A DNA stretch of 64,000 nucleotides from Cristatella mucedo (taxonomy: Eukaryota; Bryozoa; Phylactolaemata; Cristatellidae), in the NCBI GenBank assembly GCA_009760855.2, contig WPIO01000155.1, forward strand, positions 485,501 to 549,500, written 5' to 3'. The translations under genes and the position numbers were made by a program. The notes beneath the pieces are model-generated. The model had not been told where the DNA came from. It ran no database searches and saw nothing but the letters and a program-made list of their open reading frames with translations. Below, piece after piece: positions 63,881 through 64,000 of this stretch (the first letter of the stretch is position 1; every line of letters starts with the position of its first letter).

Positions 63881-64000
63881 GTACAATCGAATGGTTAATG
63901 GTAGCATGCTCAGTGAAAAGGACTTGCATGGCTAGGGGTGACATGTACAGGGTCAGATCTATTCGCTACCAGGCTAAGCATCGTAACACCAGATTTTCGG
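63881..64000. mobile_element. Rearranged LINE A pieces at the window edge
   Basis: CAATCGAATGGTTAATGGTA and GGGTGACATGTACAGGGTCA are minus-sense LINE A 3' UTR. GATCTATTCGCTACCAGGCT, AAGCATCGTAACACC is plus-sense C-terminal coding (QAKHRNT). A mosaic of two orientations, cut by the window end. Confidence 0.7.

Overview
This is nuclear DNA from a multicellular animal. Three protein-coding genes can be supported: a class A GPCR, a RING/B-box/coiled-coil/beta-propeller (TRIM-type) protein, and the PA-domain exons of a Goliath/GRAIL-type protein. Two of them are split by GT-AG introns. Most of the rest is decayed non-LTR retrotransposon (LINE) sequence, tRNA-derived SINEs, DNA-transposon remnants and microsatellites. 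No operons, rRNA genes, CRISPR arrays or unit-copy tRNA genes are visible. The TE mix and the TRIM-type gene fit an invertebrate (lophotrochozoan-like is a guess), but nothing here fixes the phylum.

Layout. 1-6,460: a GC-rich dispersed repeat, a 24-bp minisatellite and a pile of 'LINE A' fragments. 6,480-7,460: CpG-rich DNA with one strong splice-donor-like site. 7,710-13,946: two inverted copies of a 0.8-kb terminal-inverted-repeat element with degenerate TTTAGGG/CCCTAAA tracts and TA microsatellites; the right copy has been split by two LINE insertions. 14,680-15,912: a broken ZMYM1-like hAT transposase (minus strand). 16,140-19,455: LINE A copies in both orientations with a SINE nested inside one, bounded by a 6-bp target duplication. 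19,456-31,250: intergenic DNA with minisatellites and both SINE families. 31,257-33,464: two PA-domain exons. 35,060-36,160: the single-exon GPCR. 37,748-43,110: LINE B and LINE A copies. 43,733-43,917: a short element very similar to the SPIN/URR1 hAT family known for horizontal transfer. 46,578-51,352 (minus): the TRIM-type gene. 51,985-64,000: more LINEs, SINEs and tandem arrays.

Two LINE families recur, both with L2/CR1-group protein features. LINE A ends in a two-tier hairpin followed by (ATT)n. LINE B ends in an (ACATT)n-like tail. A tRNA-derived SINE (SINE A, about 150 bp, at least ten copies) carries the same two-tier hairpin at its 3' end as LINE A. This is the signature expected of a SINE mobilised by that LINE. 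SINE B is a second tRNA-type family with a different 3' hairpin; no partner LINE for it is visible here.

The three host genes show no obvious functional link. The names LINE A, LINE B, SINE A and SINE B are local to this report. All family calls come from reading the sequence, not from database searches. Boundaries of decayed repeats are good to about 10-30 bp.
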